Below, one piece after another: positions 19,395 to 25,947 of a stretch of DNA of 64,000 nt. A program made the translations under genes and the position numbers. This stretch comes from Flavobacterium sp. CS20 (GTDB lineage: Bacteria > Bacteroidota > Bacteroidia > Flavobacteriales > Flavobacteriaceae): assembly GCF_018080005.1 (NCBI RefSeq), contig NZ_CP073015.1, forward strand, positions 2,074,501 through 2,138,500, in the 5' to 3' direction. Under the pieces are notes generated by a model. That model was not told the origin of the DNA and did not search any database. It saw nothing but the letters and a program-made list of their open reading frames with translations. Numbering within the stretch: the stretch's first letter is position 1; each line of letters begins with the position of its first letter.

Positions 19395-20072
19395 TTACTG
19401 TTGTAAATATTCTTGCTTTAAAATTTTGATGTCTTTAATTGCTTGTTCAATTTCTTCGGGATTGGTGCCATCATAAACGCCACGAATGCGTTTTTCTTTG
19501 TCAATCAATACAAAATTTTCAGTATGAATCATATCGTATTTTCCGCCATCGCCTGTGGTTTTGGTGGTAAAGTAAGACTGGCGAGCTAATTTGTAAATTG
19601 CTTTCTTATCGCCAGTGACCAAATGCCATTTCCCTTTTATGGCGTTGTGCTCTTCTGCGTATTTTCGCAAACGCTCAACATCATCAATTTGTGGGGTTAC
19701 GGAATGTGAAAGCAACATAACCTCATCATCATTTTTAAAAGTTGCTTGAATTTTTTCCATATGTTTGGTCATAATTGGGCAGATGCTTTGGCAAGTGGTA
19801 AAAAAGAAATCTGTGATGTAAATTTTATTTTTAAAATTGTCTTGAGTTACAGTGTCGCCGTATTGGTTAATCAGCTTAAAATCACTAATATGATGGAATT
19901 TTCTTACGCGTTGAAGTGAAGTATCTACAAGTTCTTTGGTAAATTCATCAGGTTGATAAACTTTTAATCGAGGTTCGGGTTTGTAGAGATTATAAATTAT
20001 TGTGACGATAATTACAGATAAGATAAACATCACCACAGCAATAAACTTATATCTTGAAAAAAACTTGAGCAT
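19395..20072 (-). CDS. SCO1/SenC-family copper protein
   Basis: Membrane-anchored thioredoxin-fold protein that helps deliver copper to the CuA site of cytochrome oxidase. 225 residues: N-terminal anchor helix (about 10-28), then the CxxxC copper motif C94-QSI-C98 in FFTTCQSICPIMTKH. The distal His is in KYDMIHTENFVLID, with LLSHSVTPQIDD between them, all SCO signatures. No oxidase genes lie nearby. Single gene, upstream -7 box present. Confidence 0.92.
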   Translation of the reverse strand: MLKFFSRYKFIAVVMFILSVIIVTIIYNLYKPEPRLKVYQPDEFTKELVDTSLQRVRKFHHISDFKLINQYGDTVTQDNFKNKIYITDFFFTTCQSICPIMTKHMEKIQATFKNDDEVMLLSHSVTPQIDDVERLRKYAEEHNAIKGKWHLVTGDKKAIYKLARQSYFTTKTTGDGGKYDMIHTENFVLIDKEKRIRGVYDGTNPEEIEQAIKDIKILKQEYLQQ

Positions 20073-20084
20073 TCTAATTTTTTA

Positions 20085-20092
20085 CAAATATA
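20085..20092 (-). promoter_or_regulatory. -7 box for the SCO gene
   Basis: Minus-strand TATATTTG, matching TAnnTTTG, 12 bases upstream of the ATG. No convincing -33 element seen. Confidence 0.45.
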
Positions 20093-20221
20093 ACCAATGC
20101 TATAAAGAGTTTGAGTGGATGTATTCTACAATATTTTGTTAAGATGAAAATAAAAAAAAGGCATATTTTTTTATGCAATTTTAAAAGTCTATTTTTGTCA
20201 ACTTTTTGATATAAAAATTTT

Positions 20222-21550
20222 ATGGAAACCTTTTGGATAAAAGCTATACAACTCATTTTAAGTTTATCAATCTTAGTGGTATTGCACGAATTAGGACATT
20301 TTATACCAGCAAAACTATTTAAAACTAGGGTTGAAAAATTTTATCTCTTTTTTGATGTAAAATTTTCTTTGTTTAAAAAGAAAATTGGAGAAACCGTTTA
20401 TGGCATTGGTTGGTTGCCACTTGGTGGTTATGTGAAAATTGCAGGAATGATCGATGAAAGCATGGATAAAGAGCAAATGGCAAAACCACCTCAACCATGG
20501 GAATTTAGAAGCAAACCCGCTTGGCAACGACTCATAATTATGCTTGGTGGAGTTACTGTAAATATTATTGTGGGAATTGTCATTTATATCATGGTGCTTT
20601 TTGTTTGGGGTACAGATTATATTCCTAAGGAAAATTTAGACAATGGCTTAGCCGTAAACGAAGTCTTATACGATTATGGGTTTCAAGATGGTGATGTGAT
20701 TCTAAGTGTGGATGGCGAGCCATTAAAAAATCAACCTGAAGTCAATAAATATTTGATGTTAAGAGATGTCAGCACAATCACTGTAGAACATGCTGATGGA
20801 AACAGAGAAACCATTAAACTTCCTGAGGATATAGGCAGTCAATTATTTCAGAAAGGTGTGATGTTTCCTTTTGGTTTTAAACTAGAACCTATAATTGATT
20901 CCGTATTGCCTAATCAACCTGGTGTCAAAGCAGGATTAGCAAAAGGCGACAAACTTTTAGCCGTTGATGGAAAATCAACACCTTATTGGGATGATTTTAC
21001 AAAAGCCGTTGCTGGAGCTAAATCCGATACCATCCAGTTGACTTATATCAACTCAAATTCAGAAAAAATCACTACTGAAATTGTGTTAAATGAAGACAAG
21101 AAAATTGGTATTGCTGTTCAAAATTCACTAGCTGATCGATTTGAGCATAAAAGTTATTCACTAAGTGAAAGTATTAGCTCTGGGATTAGTTACGGATATT
21201 GGACCTTAAGAGATTATATCGCACAGTTTAAATATGTGTTTACCAAAAAAGGGGCTTCACAAGTTGGTGGTTTTGGGGCTATTGGTAGTTTATTTCCACC
21301 TGCTTGGGATTGGCAGTCCTTTTGGATGACTACGGCTTTAATTTCTATTATTTTAGCCTTTATGAATATATTGCCAATTCCAGCTTTAGATGGTGGTCAT
21401 GTCGTTTTCTTATTGTATGAAATGGTAAGTGGCAGAAAACCTAATGAAAAAGTTTTGGAGTACGCCCAAATGATTGGATTCTTTTTGCTGATAGCTTTAG
21501 TGCTTTATGCTAATGGTAATGATATTTATCGTTTTGTGTTTAAAGATTAA
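20222..21550 (+). CDS. rseP: Site-2 intramembrane protease RseP
   Basis: Zinc metalloprotease that cleaves membrane-bound anti-sigma factors and leftover signal peptides. 442 residues. The metal site is H22-E-L-G-H26 inside the first helix (VVLHELGHFIPAKLF), and the third ligand lies in the late helix (PIPALDGGHVVFLLYE). Two PDZ-like regions occupy about 140-210 and 215-300 (PGVKAGLAKGDKLLAVDGK). Four membrane helices are evident. Standalone gene, intact, ATG start in an AT-rich leader. Confidence 0.94.
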   Translation: METFWIKAIQLILSLSILVVLHELGHFIPAKLFKTRVEKFYLFFDVKFSLFKKKIGETVYGIGWLPLGGYVKIAGMIDESMDKEQMAKPPQPWEFRSKPAWQRLIIMLGGVTVNIIVGIVIYIMVLFVWGTDYIPKENLDNGLAVNEVLYDYGFQDGDVILSVDGEPLKNQPEVNKYLMLRDVSTITVEHADGNRETIKLPEDIGSQLFQKGVMFPFGFKLEPIIDSVLPNQPGVKAGLAKGDKLLAVDGKSTPYWDDFTKAVAGAKSDTIQLTYINSNSEKITTEIVLNEDKKIGIAVQNSLADRFEHKSYSLSESISSGISYGYWTLRDYIAQFKYVFTKKGASQVGGFGAIGSLFPPAWDWQSFWMTTALISIILAFMNILPIPALDGGHVVFLLYEMVSGRKPNEKVLEYAQMIGFFLLIALVLYANGNDIYRFVFKD

Positions 21551-21609
21551 ATCGGTCTATTTTTTTTGAAAAATCAAGAATTTTGTTTTTTAGTATTTAA
21601 AATTTAAAT

Positions 21610-21617
21610 TATATTTG
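21610..21617 (+). promoter_or_regulatory. -7 box ahead of the tRNA array
   Basis: TATATTTG fits TAnnTTTG and is followed by CACTCGC. A TTG at 21583-21585 stands 24 bases upstream, slightly long for a -33 box. Transcripts would run through the four tRNA-like units into the intact tRNA-Asn. Confidence 0.45.
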
Positions 21618-21628
21618 CACTCGCAAAA

Positions 21629-21954
21629 TCCATTTTTAGCTCAGTTGGTTATAGTCCCGCACATGCGGGATTAATCAGAGGAGCTATCGAGATTGAAATA
21701 AAAAGAGTTAAATTCCTCCTTAGCTCAGTTGGTTAGAGTCCCGCACATGCGGGATTAATCAGAGGAGCTATCGAATTGAAATAAAAGAGTTAAATTCCTC
21801 CTTAGCTCAGTTGGTTAGGTCCCGCACATGCGGGATATCGAGAGCTTGAATTGAAATAAAAAGAGTTAAATTCCTCCTTAGCTCAGTTGGTTAGAGTCCC
21901 GCACATGCGGGATTAATCAGAGGAGCTATCGAGATTGAAATAAAAGAGTTAAAT
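21629..21954 (+). repeat. Tandem array of four chimeric tRNA-Asn-like units
   Basis: Four units with periods of about 84, 82, 76 and 83 bases lead into the intact tRNA. Units 2-4 start TCCTCCTTAGCTCAGTTGG at 21714, 21796 and 21872; unit 1 has a diverged acceptor strand. Each keeps the acceptor 5' strand and D arm of tRNA-Asn. The anticodon arm's 5' strand and loop are replaced by the palindrome TCCCGCACATGCGGGA. TTAATCAGAGG follows in units 1, 2 and 4 (unit 3 is shorter), then an unrelated spacer in place of the T arm and 3' acceptor strand. None can fold as a tRNA. Confidence 0.85.
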
Positions 21955-22028
21955 TCCTCCTTAGCTCAGTTGGTTAGAGCATCTGACTGTTAATCAGAGG
22001 GTCCAAGGTTCGAGTCCTTGAGGAGGAG
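21955..22028 (+). tRNA. tRNA-Asn (anticodon GTT)
   Basis: 74 bases forming a full cloverleaf. Acceptor TCCTCCT pairs AGGAGGA; D arm GCTC/GAGC; anticodon stem TCTGA/TCAGA with loop CTGTTAA (anticodon GTT); T arm CAAGG/CCTTG with loop TTCGAGT; discriminator G followed by CA. It is the only complete tRNA in the window and lies at the end of the chimeric array. Confidence 0.95.
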
Positions 22029-22035
22029 CAAATAT

Positions 22036-22060
22036 AACCTAGCATAACGCTAGGTTTTTT
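22036..22060 (+). terminator. Terminator after tRNA-Asn
   Basis: Stem AACCTAGC/GCTAGGTT with loop ATAAC followed by a T run; 8 bases after the tRNA end and 10 before the GIY-YIG ATG. It should stop tRNA transcription and isolate the nuclease gene. Confidence 0.8.
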
Positions 22061-22069
22061 GCTTTTTAG

Positions 22070-22375
22070 ATGTTTTACCTTTACATTTTATACTCAGATA
22101 AATTTGATAAATATTATGTCGGTTCTTCGCTGAACTCTTGGAAAAGACTAGTGAAACACAACTCTTCTAAATTTAATACCTTTACTTCTAAATACAGACC
22201 GTGGGTTTTGAAAGCGGTTTTTGAAGCTGGCAAAACTCGTGGCGAAGCGGAAAAAATTGAAAAATTTATCAAAAAACAAAAAAGCAGAAATCTGATTGTC
22301 AAACTTTCACAACCTGATTTTATTCCCAACGGAAAACTAGCTCAGTTGGTTAGAGTCCCGCACGTGCGGGATTAA
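22070..22375 (+). CDS. GIY-YIG nuclease-domain protein, copy 1
   Basis: 101 residues of the UPF0213/YhbQ-like single-domain GIY-YIG family. FYLYILYSDKFDKYYVGSS supplies the GIY..YIG core (here LYI and YVG), followed by the helix with LNSWKRLVKH (catalytic Arg position) and FEAGKTRGEAEKIEKFIKKQ with a Glu candidate. The frame's last 14 residues (GKLAQLVRVPHVRD) are a reading of tRNA-like DNA, so the true domain ends near QPDFIP. It sits directly behind the tRNA terminator, an arrangement that recurs three times here. Family members cut or process nucleic acid; a role in copying itself into tRNA ends is only my inference. Confidence 0.8.
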   Translation: MFYLYILYSDKFDKYYVGSSLNSWKRLVKHNSSKFNTFTSKYRPWVLKAVFEAGKTRGEAEKIEKFIKKQKSRNLIVKLSQPDFIPNGKLAQLVRVPHVRD

Positions 22376-22410
22376 TCAGAGGGTCCAAGGTTCGAGTCCT
22401 TGAGGAGGAG
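22331..22410 (+). repeat. Chimeric tRNA-Asn-like unit 6
   Basis: Starts GGAAAACTAGCTCAGTTGG, so the acceptor 5' strand no longer pairs with the 3' AGGAGGA. The anticodon 5' strand is again the palindrome (TCCCGCACGTGCGGGA, with G for A in its centre). Unlike units 1-4 it has the whole T arm, 3' acceptor and GCA end. It overlaps the end of GIY-YIG copy 1. Not a functional tRNA. Confidence 0.85.
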
Positions 22411-22417
22411 CAAATAT

Positions 22418-22442
22418 AACCTAGCATAACGCTAGGTTTTTT
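22418..22442 (+). terminator. Terminator, duplicated copy
   Basis: Exact repeat of the 22036-22060 hairpin and T run, 382 bases downstream. Confidence 0.75.
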
Positions 22443-22451
22443 GCTTTTTAG

Positions 22452-22757
22452 ATGTTTTACCTTTACATTTTATACTCAGATAAATTTGATAAATATTATG
22501 TCGGTTCTTCGCTGAACCCTTGGAAAAGACTAGTGAAACACAACTCTTCTAAATTTAATACCTTTACTTCTAAATACAGACCGTGGGTTTTGAAAGCGGT
22601 TTTTGAAGCTGGCAAAACTCGTGGCGAAGCGGAAAAAATTGAAAAATTTATCAAAAAACAAAAAAGCAGAAATCTGATTGTCAAACTTACACAACCTGAT
22701 TTTATTCCCAACGGAAAACTAGCTCAGTTGGTTAGAGTCCCGCACGTGCGGGATTAA
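22452..22757 (+). CDS. GIY-YIG nuclease-domain protein, copy 2
   Basis: Second member of the tandem duplication, 101 residues. It differs from copy 1 at two places (LNPWKR for LNSWKR; KLTQPDF for KLSQPDF), and over its first 87 residues it matches copy 3, 3 kb away. The C-terminal GKLAQLVRVPHVRD again reads through tRNA-like DNA. All motifs of the domain are intact. Confidence 0.8.
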   Translation: MFYLYILYSDKFDKYYVGSSLNPWKRLVKHNSSKFNTFTSKYRPWVLKAVFEAGKTRGEAEKIEKFIKKQKSRNLIVKLTQPDFIPNGKLAQLVRVPHVRD

Positions 22758-22830
22758 TCAGAGGGTTCAAGTTTTTTAGCCTATTGAGGCTGAAGAGTTG
22801 ATACCGAGTTTATCGAAGTAAGTCCTTGAG
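22713..22830 (+). repeat. Chimeric tRNA-like unit 7 with interrupted T arm
   Basis: Same start and palindrome as unit 6. The T arm then runs GGTTCAAG, about 50 unrelated bases (including TTGATACCGAGTTTATCGAAG), and GTCCTTGAG, as if an insert had split the T loop. The following 22831-23140 is AT-rich and I see no gene or RNA in it. Confidence 0.7.
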
Positions 22831-23140
22831 TGTAGTTTTAAAATCGAAAATTTAAATAAGTGTACTGCTTTTTAATTATCAACTGAAACAAATTTGTAAC
22901 ACAAAAGAGCTCTTAACAACGTTTTTGATATTATTATACCTTATTATCTATTAAATAACAGGAATATTTGTTTTTTCCCGTAAAGTTTGTAGGCTTCCCT
23001 TAATTATAACTGTTTATTATTCAAATACTGTTACAAATTTCTTGTATTTCATATTTCATTGGTATAATTTGAAATTTAAAATATCACTCCAATCTATCAG
23101 GGAACTTAATTACATAAACTACTCGCGATTTAGAAAAGTA

Positions 23141-23986
23141 TTAATGCAAATATTTTTTTCGAAATTCTGTCGGATTTTCTTGAGTAATTTTCTTGAAAAC
23201 ACGATTAAAATACGACAAACTATCAAAGCCAGAACTGTAGCAAGCATCGCTTACAGTATTACCTGACATCAAAATTCTTTTTGATTGACTAATTCGGTAA
23301 CGATTTAAAAATTCAGTAAATGTGTGTTTTGTCATTTTTTTAAAATAACGGCAGAATGCCTCTTTAGTCATATTACTGAGATTCGCCATCTCTTGCAGTT
23401 GGATTTTGTTTTGATAGTTTTTATCAATATAAGTAAAGATATTTCTAATCCTTTTTTGATTTTTATCACTTCTCAGATTGTTGTATGGTCTGTTGTGTAA
23501 AAGCTCAACGTCATCAATATTCGAAAGCTTATCTAATATTCTGAGTAATTTAAAATATTGCTCAACTGGATCAAGCTCTTCTAGTTCAAATAACTCTATT
23601 CCTATTTGCTTCTTTAAACCGCTATTGAACGCAATACCATGTTTTGATTTTTCAAATAGTTTATTGATAGTTTGCAATTCTGGAGTACCATAAAAATAGG
23701 TCTCCACCAATTCTTTTTTGAGATGTACTACAACTTTTTTATAGTCTGATTCTACCCCATAATCAAAATTTAAATGTGGAATATTTGACCCTATTAATAC
23801 TAGGTCACTATTTTTATAGGTAGTGATATGATTCCCAACATGACGTGTGCCATCCGCCCCTTCAATATAGACCAATTCATATTCAGGATGAAAATGCCAA
23901 AAGAACAGATCATTTAGTCTCGGATTAAACATCAAACTGAACGATCTATTCAAGTTGTTAGTGATGGTTTCTAGCTGAACTTTCAT
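23141..23986 (-). CDS. AraC-family transcriptional regulator
   Basis: 281 residues. The N-terminal cupin-like sensor domain has FFWHFHPEYELVYIEGADG and NDLVLIGSNIPHLN-like spacing (NSDLVLIGSNIPH). The C-terminal double helix-turn-helix (about 175-281) shows IQLQEMANLSNMTKEAFCRYFKK and the AraC signature SDACYSSGFDSLSYFNRVFKK (read as two adjacent motifs). Intact. It is divergent from the broken PhyH dioxygenase gene across a 483-base gap, so it probably once controlled that gene. The pair lies between copies of the GIY-YIG module. Effector unknown, perhaps a sugar or osmolyte. Confidence 0.9.
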   Translation of the reverse strand: MKVQLETITNNLNRSFSLMFNPRLNDLFFWHFHPEYELVYIEGADGTRHVGNHITTYKNSDLVLIGSNIPHLNFDYGVESDYKKVVVHLKKELVETYFYGTPELQTINKLFEKSKHGIAFNSGLKKQIGIELFELEELDPVEQYFKLLRILDKLSNIDDVELLHNRPYNNLRSDKNQKRIRNIFTYIDKNYQNKIQLQEMANLSNMTKEAFCRYFKKMTKHTFTEFLNRYRISQSKRILMSGNTVSDACYSSGFDSLSYFNRVFKKITQENPTEFRKKYLH

Positions 23987-24469
23987 TGAAAATATTTACA
24001 AACACACATATATATAAATACAAAATTAAACGAAATATATCAATATAGTACAAATACTTGTTAAGGCTATTAAACTTTTATTCATGATTATAACTAATCT
24101 TTGTAATTGAATATTTAGCACAATTCTAATATTAATAGAGTTTAATTTATTCATAATGTATTTTTAAAACTGATATATTGAATTAAAACATTAATATCTT
24201 AAATATCAATTATATAAATGAATTACGACATAATTATTGACATAATAATGTTTTTATTTAATCACATTTAAAAGTAGCTAAGCTGTTAGTATCACGAGTT
24301 AACAAAACAAATTATTATCTGTTTAGCTAAAACTCAAGATACTTTGAAAAGAGATAATTTGATTTAAAAAAATAAAACAACTTATAGGTATCAAAAATTA
24401 TATCAATAAAGTATAAATAAGTTAAAAAAAAAATAAACGCTTATAAATCTAATTTTAAACTTTAAGACA
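23987..24469. other. 483-base AT-rich intergenic region
   Basis: Divergent control region between the AraC regulator and the PhyH remnant. Very AT-rich with many short A and T runs. I see no gene, no RNA and no convincing TAnnTTTG box. Operator sites for the AraC protein would be expected here, but I cannot point to a repeat pair. Confidence 0.5.
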
Positions 24470-25303
24470 ATGGAAAAAACAAAACAAAAAATTAACACGG
24501 GTAACGAACACCGAGATATTCCTGGAAATCCTTCTACTTCAAAAAGTAGCAAAAGTAAATTACGAAAAACCGCAACTGCTGATTCTCTTAAAGTCTTATC
24601 ATTAAAACAATGGAACTTTTGGAAAGAAAACGGTTATGTTGTCATTAAAAATGCTGTGTCACGTGAACAAGCTAAGAATACAGCGAAATTTCTTTGGGAA
24701 TACGAAGAAAAAAATGCTGAGGATAAAGAAACTTGGTACACTGCTCCACGAGCCAAAATAAAAATGAAGGAACTCGCTGGAACAGGTATGGTAGAAGTGT
24801 ACAACAACCAGCACCTCTGGAACAATCGTCAAACACAACGTGTCTATGATGCTTTTGTCGATATTTGGGGAACCGAAAAATTGTGGGTAACAATAGATCG
24901 TGCTAATTTGAATTTCCCAATGCGTCCTAGTCACTGATACAAAGGTTTTATACACTGGGATTATGATCCAGAAACAAAACCTCAAAATGTTCAAGGCGTA
25001 TTAGCTTTAGCGAAAGTCTCTATGGAAGCTGGAGATTTGTTGATATTTAATAGTTTACAACCACACGGCATACGACCCAATCGTTCTGAAAATGGAGTGC
25101 GAATTGCCCAGTATATTTCAATGATGCCCGCAGAGGAGGACAATCTAGAACTAAGGAAATGGCGTATCAATTCATGGAAGAATCGTGTTGCACCCGAAGG
25201 ATATGCCTTTCCTGGAGATCCTCGAAATTGGGAACAGACTAAGTATAAAAGAGCAGTATTGTCAAATTTAGGTGAGAAATTACTAGGTTTAAAAAAATGG
25301 TGA
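24470..25303 (+). pseudogene. Phytanoyl-CoA dioxygenase (PhyH) family gene, degraded
   Basis: Fe(II)/2-oxoglutarate oxygenase remnant. The first part (LKQWNFWKENGYVVIKNAVS ... ANLNFPMRPSH) ends at a TGA at 24935-24937. The same frame continues YKGFIHWDYDPETKPQN, with the metal-binding H-x-D, then VQGVLAL. It jumps at about 25008 to KVSMEAGDLLIFNSLQPHGIRPN with the distal His and the oxoglutarate Arg. Family members usually carry roughly 40-60 residues (often with GGFQCIP) between those parts, so an in-frame deletion is likely. Stop plus deletion make this a dead gene. TGG to TGA is a possible origin of the stop. Divergent AraC gene is intact. Confidence 0.8.
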
Positions 25304-25403
25304 TTTTAAAAATGAACTTATCGAAAGTAAAACACCAAAGGGGGAATCTCATTTTAGGTGTTTTAGAAATATAAATTTATATTTACAAACCATTTGAGTA
25401 ATA

Positions 25404-25458
25404 TCGCACATGCGGGATTAATCAGAGGGTCGAAAGTTCGAGTCTTTCAGGAGGAGCA
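25404..25458 (+). repeat. Partial tRNA-Asn-like 3' half (unit 8)
   Basis: Begins inside the palindrome (ATCGCACATGCGGGA), continues TTAATCAGAGGGTCG, a T arm GAAAG/CTTTC with loop TTCGAGT and AGGAGGA plus GCA. The T-arm pairs differ from those of the intact tRNA (CAAGG/CCTTG), so this 3' half came from another tRNA gene copy. No 5' half is present. Confidence 0.8.
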
Positions 25459-25487
25459 AAAGCCTTACATTAGCGTAAGGCTTTTTT
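25459..25487 (+). terminator. Terminator before GIY-YIG copy 3
   Basis: Stem AAGCCTTAC/GTAAGGCTT, loop ATTAGC and a T run. Same position relative to tRNA end and nuclease gene as at 22036, but unrelated stem sequence. Confidence 0.8.
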
Positions 25488-25497
25488 GTTTGTTATC

Positions 25498-25803
25498 ATG
25501 TTTTACCTTTACATTTTATACTCAGATAAATTTGATAAATATTATGTCGGTTCTTCGCTGAACCCTTGGAAAAGACTAGTGAAACACAACTCTTCTAAAT
25601 TTAATACCTTTACTTCTAAATACAGACCGTGGGTTTTGAAAGCGGTTTTTGAAGCTGGCAAAACTCGTGGCGAAGCGGAAAAAATTGAAAAATTTATCAA
25701 AAAACAAAAAAGTAGAAATCTGATTGTCAAACTTACACAACCTGATTTTATCCCTGATATAGTTGAAGTTTTTTTAAACATCAAATTTATGCTCCAATTA
25801 TAA
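25498..25803 (+). CDS. GIY-YIG nuclease-domain protein, copy 3
   Basis: Third copy of the module's gene. The start at 25498 gives the same MFYLYILYSDKF N-terminus as the other copies; the frame is open four codons further upstream. Its first 87 residues match copy 2. After QPDFIP the tail diverges (DIVEVFLNIKFMLQL), because here no tRNA-like sequence follows. This divergence point marks the 3' edge of the repeated module. Confidence 0.8.
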   Translation: MFYLYILYSDKFDKYYVGSSLNPWKRLVKHNSSKFNTFTSKYRPWVLKAVFEAGKTRGEAEKIEKFIKKQKSRNLIVKLTQPDFIPDIVEVFLNIKFMLQL

Positions 25804-25889
25804 TACATCAAATATGTAGTTAGTCGGTGGGATACAAATAATAATCACCTTTTGAGTTTTATAACTTTAGGGTGATGTTTTCTAAAACA

Positions 25890-25918
25890 AAAAAGCCGCC
25901 AAAAATTGACGGCTTTTC
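25890..25918 (-). terminator. Terminator of the choice-of-anchor I gene
   Basis: Minus-strand stem AAAAGCCGTCA with TTGGCGGCTTTT (one mismatch), then a T run, 30 bases past the stop codon. Confidence 0.7.
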
Positions 25919-25947
25919 AGGTTTAAATTTAAAACTTAGAAATTAAT

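Larger units (their letters stand above)
21990..22765 (+). repeat. 382-bp tandem duplication (tRNA 3' half plus GIY-YIG gene)
   Basis: Two nearly identical units, 21990-22371 and 22372-22753 plus a short extension. Each carries the tRNA 3' half, a terminator, the GIY-YIG gene and a chimeric tRNA 5' half with the CCCGCACGTGCGGG palindrome. The coding parts differ by only two residues (S/P and S/T). A third, displaced partial copy is at 25404-25803. Confidence 0.9.

Noticed and set aside
21629..22830. Several tRNA genes in a cluster
   Set aside because: Only 21955-22028 has both acceptor strands, an anticodon arm and a T arm; the others lack the 3' half or have the anticodon stem replaced.
22070..25803. 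Insertion sequence with transposase
   Set aside because: No transposase motif, no terminal inverted repeats; the only enzyme is the GIY-YIG protein.
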